This document shows, one piece after another, positions 30,835 to 42,449 of a DNA stretch of 64,000 nucleotides. Within the stretch, counting starts at the first letter, position 1, and each line of letters opens with the position of its first letter. A program made the position numbers and the translations under genes. Below the pieces are notes generated by a model. The model saw only the letters and a list, made by a program, of their open reading frames with translations. It searched no databases and was not told the DNA's origin. The DNA comes from Toxorhynchites rutilus septentrionalis (lineage: Eukaryota; Arthropoda; Insecta; Diptera; Culicidae), in NCBI RefSeq assembly GCF_029784135.1, contig NC_073746.1, forward strand, positions 247,637,307-247,701,306, written 5' to 3'.

Positions 30835-32122
30835 TTAGGCTGTCAAAAAAGTCCTGCGGTATTTCCGCGAAGTGTCGTTGTAAGCGCGTAGTTCTAGTTG
30901 TATTCATTGTATCCAGTCATATATATCTTTCCATATAGTCATGGAAAGGTATTTTTGCGCGCTATAATATAGTCCTTGACAGTGTTTTGTTTGGTTAAGT
31001 CGTTCGTGAGTTATAGTGTCGCAAATATTGAGCAAAATAAAGAGAAAATCCGACATATTTTACAGTACTACTATGACAAAGGCAAAAATGCATCTCAAGC
31101 TGCCAATAAAATTTGTGCAGTTTATAGACCCGATACAGTTTCCATTTCCACCGCACAACGATGGTTTCAACGTTTTCGTTCTGGTGTAGAGGTCGTCGAA
31201 GATGCGCCACGCTCCGGAAGGCATGTCGTCGAAAATTGCGACAAAATCGCTGAATTAGCCGAGAAAGACCGGCATAGTAGCAGCCGTAGCATCGGCCAAG
31301 AGATGGGGATAAGTCATCAAACCGTTATTAACCATTTGAAGAAGCTTGGATTCACAAAGAAGCTCGATGTATGGGTGCCACACACGTTGACGCAAAAAAA
31401 AAACATCTTTGACCGTATCGACGCATGTGAATCGCAACAAAATCGACCCGTTTCTGAAGCGGATGGTGACTGGCGATGAAAAGTGGGTCACTTACGACAA
31501 CGTGAAGCGCAAACGGTCGTGGTCGAAGCCTGCTGAAGCGGCTCAGATGGTGGCCAAGCCCTCATTAACGGCCAGGAAAGTTCTGCTGTGTGTTTGGTGT
31601 GATTGTCAAGGAATAATCTATTATGAGCTGCTTCCCTATGGCCAAACGCTCAATTCGGACCTGTACTGCCAACAACTGGACCGCTTGAAGGTAGCACTCA
31701 TGAAGAAGGGTCCATCTTCGATAAACAGAGGCCTCATTGTCTTCCATCAGGACAACGCCAGGCCACACACTTCTTTGGTGACGCGCCAGAAGCTCCGGGA
31801 GCTCGGATGGGAGGTTATTTTGCATCCGCCGTATAGTCCGGACCTTGCACCAAGTGACTACCACCTGTTTCTGTCCATGGCGAACGAGCTAGGTAGTCAG
31901 AAGTTAGCCACAAAAGAGGCCTGTGAAAATTGGCTATCCGAGTTTTTTGCCAATAAGGAAGCAAGCTTCTATAACAGGGGTATTATGAAGTTGGCATCTC
32001 GTTGGGAACAAGTCATCGGGCAAAACGGCGCATATTTGACTTAAAACAGATGATTGTAACTAATTTTATGAACAAATGAAAATTCAAAAAAAAAATACCG
32101 CAGGACTTTTTTGACAGCCTAT
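30835..32122 (+). mobile_element. Nearly intact DD34D mariner element, 1288 bp
   Basis: Ends TTAGGCTGTCAAAAAAGTCC and GGACTTTTTTGACAGCCTAT form about 28-bp inverted repeats between TA dinucleotides at 30833-30834 and 32123-32124. The length is normal for mariner. It is inserted in the pogo-like element; the empty site is seen in the copy around 56470-56510. Confidence 0.95.
31018..32044 (+). pseudogene. DD34D mariner transposase with one homopolymer frameshift
   Basis: The N-terminal frame reads VANIEQNKEKIRHILQYYYD and a helix-turn-helix (AQRWFQRFRSG), then RSIGQEMGISHQTVINHLKK and the WVPHTLTQ block. An A10 run at about 31394-31403 shifts the frame. The rest reads continuously from about 31409: MVTGDEKWVTYDN (first aspartate), FHQDNARPHTS (second) and SPDLAPSDYHLF (third). 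There are 34 residues between the last two, diagnostic of DD34D. The C-terminus WEQVIGQNGAYLT is complete. No ATG is found at the expected start (TATAGTGTCGCA), so the start codon may also be mutated. Both defects are single small changes. Confidence 0.9.
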
Positions 32123-32345
32123 TATGTCAAAAAAGAAATTATAAACCGCGAGTATAGATTACGTACATAAAAATAACTTCTGTGGGAACTTGAGTGTTCG
32201 AAATAATGAACTTCGTCCCAACGAAGTTCGCCGCTAGTTTGTTAATAAAAACGAATTCTGTTTCAAATGTTGGACATTTTCGAATATCTTATATTGTCAG
32301 TCTCCTCCCTCCCAAAAATTTCCACGTAGTATGTTCGATCATAAC

Positions 32346-32513
32346 ATCCACTCTTTACACCGCGAGTAATCGGTTTTCCACCTTACTAACCATAGATGTA
32401 AGAAAATTGTTTATATATATAGTTTTAAAATTATATTTAAGAATTCGGCTCCTTTAAACTTAAGTAACTGAGCCTGTAAAAATAAACGAATTAAAATAAA
32501 AAAATCCACTCTT
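32346..32513 (+). mobile_element. 5'-truncated LINE tail with 10-bp target duplication
   Basis: The insert 32356-32503 (CGCGAGTAATCGGTT ... GCCTGTAAAAATAAACGAAT, A-rich tail) is flanked by ATCCACTCTT at 32346-32355 and 32504-32513. It is 3' untranslated sequence only. The sister pogo copy (56730-56745 with 57955 onward) lacks it. Confidence 0.9.
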
Positions 32514-32903
32514 CTCACCCATAAAAAAAAACCAAAGAAACCCCCCTCCTGCCTACTGGACGGTGCCTACACTCTCTAGTAATGATGCTTCTCCCGCTTC
32601 TGATGATAAAGCATTGGTTTTTGGTATAAGTTATCTCCGAAGTTCAATTCAATAAGTGCGCACCTTTGCCCCGTACGGTGCGCACCTTCGCCCCCACTAT
32701 GGGGCAAAGGTGCGCATTTCTGTTTTTGTATTAAAATAAGTATTTGTCCAATTACAAACACAACTCGAGAAATGCTTGTACTACGTTTCGAAGGTAATAC
32801 ATATAGTTACAATTTGGTAAGCAAACGGAATTTTATTTGCTTTTATTTCAAGAGTTATTGGACAACAACAGTTAGGTGCGCACCTTTGCCCCGCATTACT
32901 CTA

Positions 32904-35900
32904 ATCATGTATCTAAAAGGCCCAAAGTTACATCAACAATCTTATCGTTCAAGATCAGCGATTGTCGCGGACGGAACCGGATGTATTGTTTTGTTTTCAA
33001 TCGAAACAAGTTTAGTCCGAACAGCATCCAAGTAAACATCCGAACAGAACGGTTCTCATTTTTCAAAAACAAAATTCCTCAAATGGGGGATTATCTTGCG
33101 CACGCAAGTTCGTGACAACTGTTGATTAATCATTTACAATATGAAAAAAAGTGAAATATCGAGAGATCAAACCTCATTGCAAACGACGACCACGTTTGCA
33201 AAACAATCTCAACCATACTGAATGTTATCTCTTTGAGGCTATAACCTAATATTTAAGATCGACGCTGTTAAGAGTTTATGTTCGAGGGTCAGTGCCAGAT
33301 TTCCCAGTTCGATTAGCGTTTCGTAACACTGGACCACGGTCCAGTCCGTCCTCCGAGAGAATTTTGGTTTCGTTCAATGATTCATCTCACCATTGAAAAA
33401 TGACATAGACGCGTGCCTCGAAAAATTCGTCGATCTGACGCAAAAAAAAATTCCTTAACGAATGCAAATTCACATTGATGCCACGAGATTGTTTGGGTAT
33501 AGCGAACGAATGATAAACAGCAGCATTATTCATATTGAAGATTTGTTGATTTTGTCGCTGCTTTGTCAGTACATAAATTATTATTATAAAGTGATTTTCA
33601 ACGGCTCAAGCAACGGACAGAAGCGAACACAACGCGGTTGTTTGCAGGCTACCATAGCCACTTTGAAGAGTAAACAGTGCATTACAATGTGACGCCAGTG
33701 ATGGTCACCGGCCGAGATCGGTTGGCTGCAGATTTGCAGAAAAGGTTATAAATCACATTCGTGTCGGGCAGTTATCGGTAACGCGGCTGGAAAGGGGTCA
33801 GCAGCTGATTAAAAGAAATATTAAATGTCAGGCCGTGATAAATACAGATTCGTTTTTTCACCTTGCTCGATCCTCTAAGATTGCTGGACTTGGTTTCAGA
33901 TTAGTGGCCTATGATCGCACATACCATCTCGGTCTCGGTGCGTTTCCCCCAGGCGTGCCAGTCCAGGTACTTATTACTGTCAATCATCGGTTTGGTATCA
34001 CGTATAAATGTCCAACATATCGCGACGCCGTAAATCAAATTCCGTATCAAACGCCGACGGCAATTGTCAAGAAATGCGATAATTCTTGTACACTATGACT
34101 CTGTGTCCAATCTGCTTCGCAGGAAATAGAAACCCCTGGTGGGCTTAAAGAGATCTTAAATTGAAAAGGGCCTGCCGGACTGCCGTGTTGTTGCCGTGAT
34201 GCAGAAATGTGGTTTTCCTCCCCCCTCGCGAAGGTGTTAAAGCCCTCATTCACACCGTACACTCGGTCGGTGGCTTACCGTTGTGATGGTGGGTTTTCAA
34301 AAGGTTAAGTGATTTTCCTGAAGTGACAAGCTGAGGTGTTGACCACTAGATGACACTGGTAGGAAAAATTCAGTCCCGGATTTGATGGATTGCATAACGT
34401 CAAGAAAAGGACCTTCATTGTTTCCGAATGAAGGGAGAAAAATATGAAACGGATCATCCCGTTCGGGACAATTTACGTTGAAACAAAAACAACGAGACGG
34501 GAACGAACGCAACCTGTGTTTATCGTCAACATCCGTGGACATTTTTTGTACATAAAATATTGAAAAAACCTTGAAGCATCGGCGCGGGTGGATCCTAAAT
34601 GATGAACAACGCTTGTATCGATGTTTTTACAAGCCGACGCCACGCGTTCAAAAGCTCGACGTAACGACGTAAAAACGGATGATTCTTTGTGAGTGGAGCA
34701 GAGCAAAACGCTGTTTTGAGAATAAACCCGACATGGGGAAACAAAAGTGCATCCATACAAGAGCCACAAGTCATCTGCTATTGTTTATTCCCAGCTTCAT
34801 TCCATTTCATACGATTTTATTATGATGATTTACCAGGAAGAATCGTAAGAAGCCGAGGCGCGCGGGCGAAATAAGGCGCGGGGGCAGTGAAGTGGTCTTG
34901 TTGTTGGCTGTGAAGATGACTCCCCGGAGATATTCCCCGACAAGACAGCGCGATCGTCGGTTGACGGCACAAAGTCGACGGCGACGGCTGTGATGAGCAT
35001 TTCTTCCGTGGAATATGTGGGAGTCACCCACGCCACGCGACTTACCAGAGGGATTATCGTCTTTTGATGTTGTTTATTCGTTGTTTTCGGGGCTTCTTTC
35101 CACAGTGTGGATAGTGGCCAAGCAGCCCACAGGGGGTCTATCAATAAGCTATTTGGGATATCTTCGCTTTGAGAACGGATTTCAGCCCAAATCATCTGTC
35201 TATCAATCTAATCAATATCTGATGTCGATCGCGTCCGCAATTACGGATGGATTTCAGTCGTACTTATGTTATTAAATCAAAGCCAAACCTATCGGAAAGC
35301 CCCCGGTCTGAATTGTTCGTTCGTAATTCCTGTCAGTCCACAACAGGCGTTAATTCCTCGCGCTCTGCCGAGTTATGAAAAGACCACAAAGATTGTGTAC
35401 ATCTGAGAGTAGGAGAGAAAAGAGCACAAAACTGAAAACCTTAAAAGCTTTCTAAAAGGCGTTTTAAGCGCGTAAAATATGGTCTGTTATATACGCACCA
35501 GAATGCAAGGCCGGGTTGAGTCACTATTTGATGCAGGCGTATAATGTGTGCATTTGCCGCAACTGAAGATGACTTTAGCGCGGTTCATTCATTCGTCGTT
35601 GTTGTTGTCAAAGTGTGATTTACTTTTACTCGTCCTAATGATGAACCGTAAATAAAACACTGGCGCAACTGATTGCAACTGCGACGAGAGAAAGGCCGAT
35701 TGCTGCCATCCGCTGTTTTAGCTGGAAGGGATATTTGCCTATACACGCCAGACAAATCATTCGTCTAAGAAGAGTGCCATTCACATCAGCTGACATTGAG
35801 GAAGACGGTACGGTACCTACAGTTCTGCTTTACTGATTAATTTCATGAAGGACACATCTCGTGCCGGCACTGAGAAGATTGAAAATAGAAAACTATGCCT

Positions 35901-36250
35901 GCAGCAGTCTTGAGTTTTATGGCCCATGGATCAAGTTGGGATGTCCTGATGACAATTCGTTGCATCCAGAGGAAACATTTTGCATTATCAAATTCTAGGG
36001 CTCTTGAAATCATTAGAAATGAAGCTCTAATCACTTAGAATTTTCAATAGGGTCTAATGTAATGGAAGCGATGAGAAGTTGAGATAAAAGTAATTCATAG
36101 CGTTTTCAAGAAACCAATCTCGAAAATATTAGTCCGACGTGGTTTTATTAGCGCGAATTACGTGAAAATAATTTAAGTTTCAACAGTACAATTCCACTAT
36201 TCATACAAGCAATGAACTACACAGTGAATCAAAACATTTATCACAAAACA
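32904..36250. other. Largely unique DNA, no supported gene
   Basis: Several frames of 60-120 codons overlap on both strands (33835-34098 plus, 34473-34769 minus, 34830-35195 minus, 35015-35275 plus) without recognised domains. No transposon ends were seen. Base composition is more balanced than in the element-rich parts, which fits host intergenic or intronic DNA. Confidence 0.35.
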
Positions 36251-36254
36251 TTAG

Positions 36255-37417
36255 ACCCGTATTTTTTTTTGACGTAGAACTACGTCTTTCATTAAGGGTG
36301 CCAAATCAGAAAACAGGTCACGTTTTTATGAAATAAAGTTAACGTTAATAACTATTTTTTTCCGCGTACGGATTTTGACGATTTACATACCAAACGAATC
36401 CGGAATTCCCTAAGATTTGTTTGATATGCTGTTCATTACAAACTCATAGTCTGTATATGGTTTAAATTGATGAAAATTTGAAGCATTCCCATTTTTCATA
36501 CATTTGTTCTGTCCATTTGTGTGCTTTCCCGAACAGAGCTGTCTATAACGAGCAACGACGGGGAAGTCGTAAGATGTAATGTCTCCGTGAACAAAGGAAA
36601 AAAATATAACGAAGGGAAATATTTGCCTAGAGTATAAACAGTGGATCTCGCTGAGGCAAACTTTAATTTTTCGTGAGAAAATCGACTGAACAACATCGTT
36701 GCTGAGCGAGCTGGACGGTGAGGCACTGACCCTGTGACGATGCAACAATTGCCTAATTTTTTTATTGTATTTATATTCAGCCTTTATCCAAGCAATTAAC
36801 ATTGTTTGTTTTCTGTGATCAATGCATTCAACTGACGCTATGGTGAAGCAGGTGTTAAGGTTGTGCACCAAATTTTTTTTTGGGGGATACCAAGTTATTC
36901 AATAAGTTGCCAGTCGCAAAACTGCTTTCAACTAGGATCGTATTTGCGCTAATCTTGATCATAATGAAGCAGTGCTACTCTTCTCCAGGTTATGGAGTTT
37001 AACAGATAGAGTTCACTTCGTTTATTCAGTCACCAAGATAGTAAATGTAATGTAATTTTGTATGTTATTTGGTTCCGCTTGCCAGTAGCAAAACTTTCTC
37101 CACTAAGGATGAAAGCTGCGCTTATCTCGAGTATTGTACTGCGAGAACAAGAATGAATAATCAAACAATTATCGTCAAATGATTCTACAGCAAAAAAAAG
37201 TCTGGGCGACCAAACTGATAGATTGATTATTTGAAATTTTTCCTGGCATTATAAAATAATATCTGCAGTTATATACGAGCGACTTGAATTAAACCACAGC
37301 ATAGTTCTACGTCAACAATGCGGTCGTGTCTTGAACACAACCTCCAATATATTTTTTTTTTTCATTAGGGTGCCCATTTCTTGCAAAATGCAAAACTTGC
37401 AAACAAATGGATTTTGT
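36255..37417. other. AT-rich DNA with TACGTC-type motifs, no gene
   Basis: GACGTAGAACTACGTC (36270-36286) is a small inverted repeat, and TTCTACGTCA recurs at 37306. Two related segments (CAAAACTGCTTTCAACTAGG near 36915 and CAAAACTTTCTCCACTAAGG near 37088) suggest a diverged duplication. The frame at 36410-36871 (minus) has no domain and I do not accept it. Confidence 0.35.
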
Positions 37418-37966
37418 TTTCGTAATTATTTTTTTTTTTTATTTAAGTCATTTATTTTTACAGGCTCAGTTACATAGGTTTAAATGAGCCGAACTCTTAG
37501 CTATACTTTTATTAGTATATATCAACATGTTTCCTTAAATCTAGGGTTAATAAAGTAGGAAACCGATTACTCGCGGTCGACTCGAGATTAGAAGGGTGAC
37601 ATAGTTTCTTTTGGAAAAGGAGGGGATATAAGGATATTGTACAATGTTCACACTCGCATTCACACTCACGCTCATCATACTCAATTCTTAAATCTATTAT
37701 TATATCTATTATGTATATACATTTCAGCTTATTCTATAGTTAGTCAGAAGGGAAACAGTCGCTCGCGAAGGAAAAAAAAGGAGAGGATAAGGGTGTACGG
37801 ACAATCACACACGAAGATCGATAGTTTTAAGGAAAACATATATTAGGGACATGTAATCGAGGTCTAACCGAGCCAACACATCTCTCACCGGTACATTGGG
37901 CTGTCTACCTCGGGTCCGAAGGGAATTTTCTAAATTCGATCTGGCAAACATTCTTTCGTAATTATT
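37418..37966 (-). mobile_element. 5'-truncated LINE copy with 13-bp target duplication
   Basis: The insert 37431-37953 has its poly(T) at the left, the family 3' tail (ATTTTTACAGGCTCAG) and, at the right, the end of ORF2. The duplications TTTCGTAATTATT lie at 37418-37430 and 37954-37966. Same family as 27674-29550. Confidence 0.93.
37805..37953 (-). pseudogene. LINE ORF2 extreme C-terminus
   Basis: The minus-strand frame ends ENSLRTRGRQPNVPVRDVLA and then LDYMSLIYVFLKTIDLRV. It aligns by eye with the end of the 27674-29024 protein (RALRAQGRKSDIPVRDILG, LLHLYLFLRNADVNV). The stop codon is at the expected place. It is truncated by the insertion mechanism, not by later deletion; upstream residues in the frame belong to flanking DNA. 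Confidence 0.88.
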
Positions 37967-38305
37967 GGTTGTAGTCGTTTTTATTGTTTTCATGGCTTTG
38001 GACTAGACTGTCCATGTTTGCATAGGAGACGTAATCACCAACACCATTAGTGTTGGGGAAACACATTTTTGTTGTTGTTCCGCCTAAAAGCGTAACTATG
38101 CAAATTTCCAATGAAATAATCTGTCCAGTTGAAGGATAATATCGGCAAAAAGAGGGCCTAGGAGATTTTGCGGATTAAAACATTTTTTTTTTTCCATTTT
38201 GAAAACGCTTGCGTCTATTTATGCAGACAATCAATCGTTTCAATGAACATTTGATTGCATAGCTAGACGTAATCACCAAGTTGCTCTGTCTGTAGAGTTA
38301 GTATT
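37967..38305. other. No recognised feature
   Basis: AT-rich DNA. AGACGTAATCACCAA-type text occurs twice (38027 and 38265), a possible short repeat. Confidence 0.35.
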
Positions 38306-38309
38306 TACA

Positions 38310-38437
38310 TTTCCGATTATTTCGAAAACCAGTATATTGAACTGTAAGAAACTGCTTTTAAAATTTTGAAAACATGAGTTTCCAAAGATACAATTGAAGT
38401 TTTCCTTAACATGTCCGTCTTACCCCAATCTCCCCTA
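38310..38437 (-). mobile_element. Inverted left half of GGGGA miniature element
   Basis: Reverse complement of 3400-3530 (TTAACATGTCCGTCTTACCC ... CTCCCCTAC). Beside it, the right half is in direct orientation (38497-39041), so the element has been rearranged. Confidence 0.75.
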
Positions 38438-38496
38438 CATACCTAATATCGCTTCTCTGTCAATTCACAAACCGAAATATAACCGTCAGCGAATTC

Positions 38497-39041
38497 AATT
38501 TTGCAATTAAACCACTCAAAATGCTTAATATCGAAGCCGCAAAAGTTACATCCACACGCGGAATCATGTTCTATTTTCGGTTTTTGTTTCTCTATTCCAC
38601 TTTTGATCAGTATTCATTGTCATAGGATGGTTTAAATATTATAGAATGGCATGTAGACGGGTTTCCCATCAACAGAAATTCGAAACTCATAATGCAACTA
38701 TACTGCACCCGTGGCCGAGTGGTTAGCGTCTCACATTATCATGCCGGGTGTGCGGGTTCGATTCCCGTTCTGGCCGGAGGATTTTTCGTCAAAGAAATTT
38801 CCTCAGACTTGCACTGTGGTCACGCGTATTCTAGAGCTTGCCCCTCGGAATACATTCAAGGCGTGTTATTTGGCTTAAGAAATCTCAACTAAGTATTAAT
38901 GAATGACGTTAGTTAATGCATATGTTGAGACGGCAAAAGTTCCACAGGGAACGTTAACGCCATACAAGAAGAAGAATGCAACTATACAAATCAACCACCT
39001 GTCCATTATACCCCCACTGTCCGTCTTACCCGCGGCTCCCC
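38497..39041 (+). mobile_element. Right half of GGGGA miniature element, host of a SINE
   Basis: Colinear with 3532-3781 (GCAATTAAACCACTCAAAAT ... CGCGGCTCCCCTA) once the SINE at 38704-38974 and one target copy are removed. Confidence 0.8.
38691..38987 (+). mobile_element. tRNA-derived SINE family 1, complete copy with 13-bp duplication
   Basis: The SINE body 38704-38974 has a tRNA-like head with an A box (TGGCCGAGTGGTTAG) and B box (GGGTTCGATTCC) and a short AAGAAGAAG tail. AATGCAACTATAC is perfectly duplicated at 38691-38703 and 38975-38987. It would be transcribed by RNA polymerase III and mobilised by a LINE in trans. Confidence 0.94.
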
Positions 39042-39373
39042 TACGGAAAAGTAAATTCATTTTGTGGTAAATTTATATTATTGAAATAATTGCACTTGGG
39101 AGGTTGAAATGGACAGTCACATCCATAATCACATCCAATGCATGATGGAAAGTGAAGGGAAGAATATTGAACTCTTTTTTTATATTGCTTTCTCTTTTTG
39201 TTCTATTTCAGTTACTGGACGCACAAACACTGAGAGAGATCGAAATTACTCCTATCGCGAGCGATAAACCTCTACGCTTCGTATATTATGAACCTGTCCA
39301 TATCCCCCGCACTACATGTCCGTTATATCCGCACTGATAAAAATGGTCTACTTTTTGACTTGTTTTATTTTCA
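39042..39373. other. No supported gene
   Basis: The frame at 39152-39337 begins with a hydrophobic, signal-like stretch, but it is short, has no domain and lies between element fragments. I do not accept it as a gene. Confidence 0.35.
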
Positions 39374-39987
39374 TTAACACTAAACCTACCGATGTTTCAT
39401 ATATACCTATTCCTACCACACGGGGTCAAGTGACCCATTATGAATAGTTAGTGAACAATGACTTGATTTATAAAGTTTTGTTGAGAAACATGGCATACCA
39501 TCTTTATCCCGTATATTTCGACATTTTGGGACAACAATTATTAGCAAAATAATGAAATTACAATTTGCGACACGCGAAATAGCGCTTTAGCTTGAAATGG
39601 TTACTGTTAGCTCGCTTGGATAGTTAGCAATACAATTAATTCTAATCATTCCCTATTCATTCACAATTACCACAAAATATATAAAACAATAGCAAAAAAA
39701 TGTGTAATGCAATACTTTTGTATCACAACCACACATACAAATCTTTCTGATATCATATAAATGTTTGCAAGGGTCAAATGACCCGTTGCGGTAGTTAGGG
39801 TAGATTACATATATTTCTCAGTGAAAAAAATAACAAGAGAGGAGTAAACACTGAAAAATATATTCGATGTATGTTTTAGAAAAAGTAGTGTAGGCAAATG
39901 ACGTTGTGACAATGTAATTCGCAAAAAAAATTTTGACTAAAAGTTTCAAATGGGTCATTTGACCCCTCGTGGTAGGTTTAGTGTTAA
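39374..39987. mobile_element. PiggyBac-type miniature element with TTAA duplication
   Basis: The element 39378-39983 begins CACTAAACCTACCGATG and ends CGTGGTAGGTTTAGTG, between TTAA at 39374-39377 and 39984-39987. GGGTCA(A/T)(G/T)TGACCC-like palindromes occur subterminally at both ends (about 39423 and 39953) and at 39773. There is no transposase. Confidence 0.9.
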
Positions 39988-40024
39988 AAAACATGGAAAA
40001 ACATTTTTCTAAAACATTTGGCCA

Positions 40025-40147
40025 GTTATTTCGAAAACCAGTATATTGAACTGTAAGAAACTGCTTTTAAATTTTTGAGAACATCAATTTCCAAAGATAC
40101 AACTGAAGTTTTCCTTAACATGTCCGTTTTACCCCCATCTCTCCTAG
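40025..40147 (-). mobile_element. Left-half fragment of GGGGA miniature element
   Basis: Nearly identical to 38320-38437 (GAACTGTAAGAAACTGCTTT ... ACATGTCCGTTTTACCCCC). Two copies of the same half in the same orientation, 1.7 kb apart, point to local duplication or rearrangement. Confidence 0.75.
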
Positions 40148-40149
40148 GG

Positions 40150-40742
40150 CAGAAAACACTACGGGATTCCGTCAAACAGAACATTATGTTCTACTCACCG
40201 ATGAACTCACATTATCGCCGAGAGCACGCTCCGCATGCGCTTTATTTATTATCGGATCTGTCGGCCCGAAAAATGTTTATCTCGTTTATATAATTTTATA
40301 ATCAAAAAAGTTTTGCCTCTGATGCCGATAGATAAACAAGACTACTGGATTAATTTGCCAGAGACTCAATTAGATTAAAATTTTAAGATTAATTGTATTA
40401 GATTAACAAATAAAAAATCAAATATGAAATAATTTGAAAACAAATTGTCGATGTGTTTTGTTGAACTTGGGTTAAATATTCAAAATAGATGTTCGCAAAA
40501 TAAATTAAACAGCTGAACTTGCAGTAAAATTCCTATACAGCAACTGTATCTAAATCGTCAAATCATTGGCTACATATCATTTAGACTGTAGAAGTATTAT
40601 TAATATTGATAATGCACTATAAAATGGGCTGTTCATAATTGATTATTATAAAAATAAGCAAACTAAACTGGCTGGTTATTCAAAGGCTGATTTTTTTTAC
40701 ACCAACGCACGATGGTCCAGGAGATGTATTTAAGTGAAAATT
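40150..40742. other. AT-rich DNA, no gene
   Basis: No supported frame or repeat end. Confidence 0.35.
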
Positions 40743-42449
40743 AGCATTTAGAGCTCGACAGTTATTCTCTAGACAAAAACTGTCTTCGACAAAGTTGTTA
40801 CATACGATAAAGCGCTCATTTTTATGTTAGCAATAAAAACACTTTCTTATTTTTATAGATAGAGGTAAATATAGTTCGACAATATTGTAGTTCCAGTTAA
40901 TTGAGACATCTTTGTAGAACAAAGTTTATTTCTATCTCTAGAAATAACCGATATAGTGCCTTTTTTCTAAGTTACGTTAGGGTCACCTTTAAAAAAATGT
41001 GTTTTTGTTCTAACTTTGATATTTCAAATTCTACTTACAAACTGTCTTCGAAATACTTTTATAACTTACTAATACAAACATTTTGCGATGCAGAACTTGT
41101 CAATATCTCAACTTCACTCAAGGTTATTGATATTTCTTCCCAAAAAACACGCTCTTTCCATTTGTTTGTCATTCTTTCTGGGGCAAACATAAAAAAAATT
41201 GTTCACGGAATTTGAAAGAATAAAAAACTAGGTTTTTTCATGGTTATCCTAATGCAACTTAGATAGAAAGCGCCAAAAACAACTTTGTGGAAGATATTTG
41301 TTCTTTAGACAAAAACTGTCTTCAATAAAGTTGTTACATATGATAGAGTGCTCATTTTTATGTTATCAAAAATAGGGTGATCAAAATTGTCTAACTTTAC
41401 CATCTTTATAGATAGAGATAAACATAGTTCAACAATGTTGTAGCCCCAGTTTTTGTAAGCAACTTTGTATAACAAAGTATTTTTCTATATCTTGAAATAA
41501 CCAATATAGCGCTTTTTTCTAAGTTACGCTAAAGTCACCATGAAAAAAACTGTTTTTTCGCTCCAACTTTTATATTTTAAATTCTACATTCAAACTTTCA
41601 GACTTTGAGAGACTTTCAGAGCTTACTAATACAAATATTTTTCGAAGCAGAACTTGTCATTATCTCAACTCTGATCAGTTATTGATATTTCTTCCATAAA
41701 AACACGCTTTCTTCATTTGTAAATCATTCATTCTGGGGCAAACATAAGCAATGTTTATCGGCGGCATTCGAAAGAGCAGACCTCACTCTACATAATGTGA
41801 GATTTTCAAAACTATTTTATTTTTTGTATTTGAGTAAATTAAAATTGAAAGCATGAGTTTTTAGGTGAAATACCATCAATAACTTAGAGTAGGATTAAGA
41901 TATCGACAAGTTCTGCATCGCAAAATGTAGGTCTTAAAAATCTCTGAAGGTAGTACGAAGACGATTTTGATGTAGAACTTCAAATATAAAAGTTAAAGCA
42001 AAAAAAAACCGTTTTGTAATGGTCACTCTAATGCAACCTAGAAAAAATGCGCTAAGCTTTTGAATATCATAATCCTGCTCAGAGTTTTTCGCCTAAAAAC
42101 TCATGATTTCCATTTTAATTCACTCAAATACAAAAAATAACATAATTTTGAAGATCTCACATTATGTAGAGTGAGATATGCTTTTTCGAATGCCGCCAAT
42201 AAACACTGTTTATGTTTGCCCCAGAAAGAATGATCAACAAATGAAGACAGTGTGTTTTTTTGGGAATAAATATCAATAACTTTGACCAGAGTTGAGATAT
42301 TGACATGTTCTGCATCGCAAAATTTTTGTATTAGTAAACTCTAGAAGTCTTTGGAAGACGGTTTGAATGTAGAATTTGAAATATAAAAATTGGAGCAAAA
42401 AATTGTTTTTTTTTTTTTCATGGTGACCCTAATGCAACTTAGATAAAAG

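Larger units (their letters stand above)
30150..32901 (+). mobile_element. Pogo-like element, copy 1, 5'-truncated, with nested insertions
   Basis: Colinear with 56080-58223 outside the nested elements. The right end GTGCGCACCTTTGCCCCGC...ACTC is next to TA (32902-32903). The left end is lost at the junction with the hAT remnant (about 30148). It hosts a mariner (30835-32122) and a LINE tail (32356-32503). Subterminal GGGGCAAAGGTGCGCA-type motifs occur in both orientations at 32655-32720. Confidence 0.8.

Noticed and set aside
34830..35195. 121-codon minus-strand frame
   Set aside because: No domain, overlaps frames on both strands, no start context or conservation evidence.
36410..36871. 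153-codon minus-strand frame
   Set aside because: No recognisable domain or repeat family; composition typical of chance frames; a second overlapping frame on the same strand competes.
38704..38775. tRNA gene
   Set aside because: A and B boxes are present but no paired acceptor stem, and the segment is the head of a SINE with target duplications. The same applies at 19981, 47871, 49440-49485 and 54678.
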